From assembly GCA_963826505.1 (NCBI GenBank), contig CAWGXG010000008.1, forward strand, positions 62,001-126,000: DNA of 64,000 bases. The letters run 5' to 3'. A model generated the notes under the pieces. The model was given only the letters and a program-made list of their open reading frames with translations, did no database searches and was not told where the DNA came from. A program made the position numbers and the translations under genes. Shown piece after piece: positions 63,529-64,000 of the stretch (the first letter of the stretch is position 1; each line of letters begins with the position of its first letter). This DNA is from CAWGXG01 sp963826505 (lineage in GTDB: Bacteria; Chloroflexota; Anaerolineae; Aggregatilineales; Aggregatilineaceae).

Positions 63529-63537
63529 TGGTATAAT
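63529..63537 (+). promoter_or_regulatory. Extended -10 promoter of the dipeptide epimerase-like gene
   Basis: TGGTATAAT (TATAAT at 63532-63537). No good -35 hexamer is visible. Confidence 0.55.
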
Positions 63538-63575
63538 CCACCGCGCAAGCGACATCCGCGAATCCGGGAGGAGTC

Positions 63576-64000
63576 ATGCAGAGCGATGCGCAGCGATTAA
63601 CCCTGCTCCTAGCGAATCCGTTTACCCTGTCCTATGGCACGACGACAGTGCGCGAAAATGTGTTGGTGCGGGTGCATGACGGCGCGTTTGCAGGCGTGGG
63701 GGAAGCGGCGGTGGTGCCCTACTACGGTGAGACTCCCGACCGCGTGCTAGGCTATTTCTCTGATCCAGCGTGCGTCGAAGCGCTGGGAAAAGCCGATGCG
63801 TTACTGTTGGACGACGCGCTCGACAGTCTGCCGCCCGGCCCGTCGAGCGCGGCACACGCGGCGCTCGATATGGCCCTGCACGATTTGTGGGGGCAGCGGT
63901 TGGGACACCCGCTCTATCGCCTGTGGGGACTCAACCCACGGCGCGTCCCGCTGAGTTCGTTTACGGTCGCCATGTCCGATGACGAATCTGATTTTCGCGC
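63576..64000 (+). CDS. Enolase-superfamily enzyme, dipeptide epimerase-like (3' end outside window)
   Basis: The ATG at 63576 follows GGGAGGAG. The visible 141 residues contain the capping-domain pattern LANPFTLSYGTTTVRENVLV and GEAAVVPYYGET, then SSAAHAALDMALHDLWGQRLGHPLYRLWGL, typical of L-Ala-D/L-Glu epimerases and related muconate-lactonizing-like enzymes. The catalytic lysines and metal ligands lie beyond the window. Its position beside a NagZ-like gene fits peptidoglycan-peptide recycling, an inference. Confidence 0.82.
   Translation, partial: MQSDAQRLTLLLANPFTLSYGTTTVRENVLVRVHDGAFAGVGEAAVVPYYGETPDRVLGYFSDPACVEALGKADALLLDDALDSLPPGPSSAAHAALDMALHDLWGQRLGHPLYRLWGLNPRRVPLSSFTVAMSDDESDFR

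Overview
The window looks like chromosome of a member of the Chloroflexota, probably Anaerolineae-like. This is an inference from the gene repertoire: a large alpha-2-macroglobulin, a class E/F-type sortase with a Thr/Pro-rich linker, GlsB-type and AIM24-type proteins, a fused two-domain NitT/TauT permease with an AAA-associated ATPase, and the radical SAM enzyme AmrS. DNA is moderately GC-rich. There are no rRNA genes and no CRISPR array; the one tRNA seen is tRNA-Asp(GTC).

Positions 1-11,000 are accessory DNA. They hold the tail of an Eco57I/PglX-like restriction-modification methylase, an ABC transporter (permease plus ATPase) broken by many single-base frameshifts, and then a minus-strand block that resembles an integrated mobilizable plasmid or small conjugative element. 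That block carries a membrane/zinc-ribbon protein, a relaxase-like protein, a MobC-like ribbon-helix-helix protein, a primase/DUF3987 replication protein, an HU-like protein and a sigma-like regulator with three helix-turn-helix segments. Several of these genes are frameshifted. The spaces between them contain strong inverted repeats: a five-hairpin cluster (candidate oriT), a perfect 13-bp palindrome and a 7-bp-phased repeat array. The block ends beside the 3' end of tRNA-Asp, a common integration site.

Positions 11,250-16,210 are an arginine biosynthesis operon, argC-argB-argD-argA(short)-argJ. Its leader carries a promoter, a 22-codon open reading frame with five Arg codons in seven, alternative RNA pairings and an intrinsic terminator just before argC. 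This is the layout of ribosome-mediated transcription attenuation by arginine, and it is the most interesting regulatory feature of the window.

Positions 16,400-32,750 are mostly housekeeping genes: an FHA protein, NAD kinase, a B-box membrane protein, RecN, AmrS, a KBL-type acyltransferase, a metallo-beta-lactamase-fold hydrolase, STAS and GlsB proteins, DNA polymerase III delta, a DUF6391 protein, a sortase, a HAD phosphatase and pyruvate:ferredoxin oxidoreductase.

Positions 32,800-51,840 hold envelope and metabolic genes: a lone response regulator, an alpha-2-macroglobulin of 1,956 residues with an intact thioester, nicotinate phosphoribosyltransferase, a P-loop protein, a GH31 glycosidase, a degenerate M28 peptidase, a VIT/VWA protein, a lipoprotein, proline dehydrogenase, RmlC and an aldo/keto reductase.

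Positions 51,868-64,000 hold a dihydroorotate dehydrogenase-like enzyme, a copper operon (csoR-copZ-copA) with a clear promoter and operator, a DUF3267 protein, an AIM24 protein, an unknown single-gene unit, recX-rny, a GH3 hexosaminidase gene with one frameshift, and the start of a dipeptide-epimerase-like enolase gene. Frameshifts are dense from 0.6 to 10.7 kb and nearly absent elsewhere, so either the accessory region is decaying or that stretch was assembled from poorer data.
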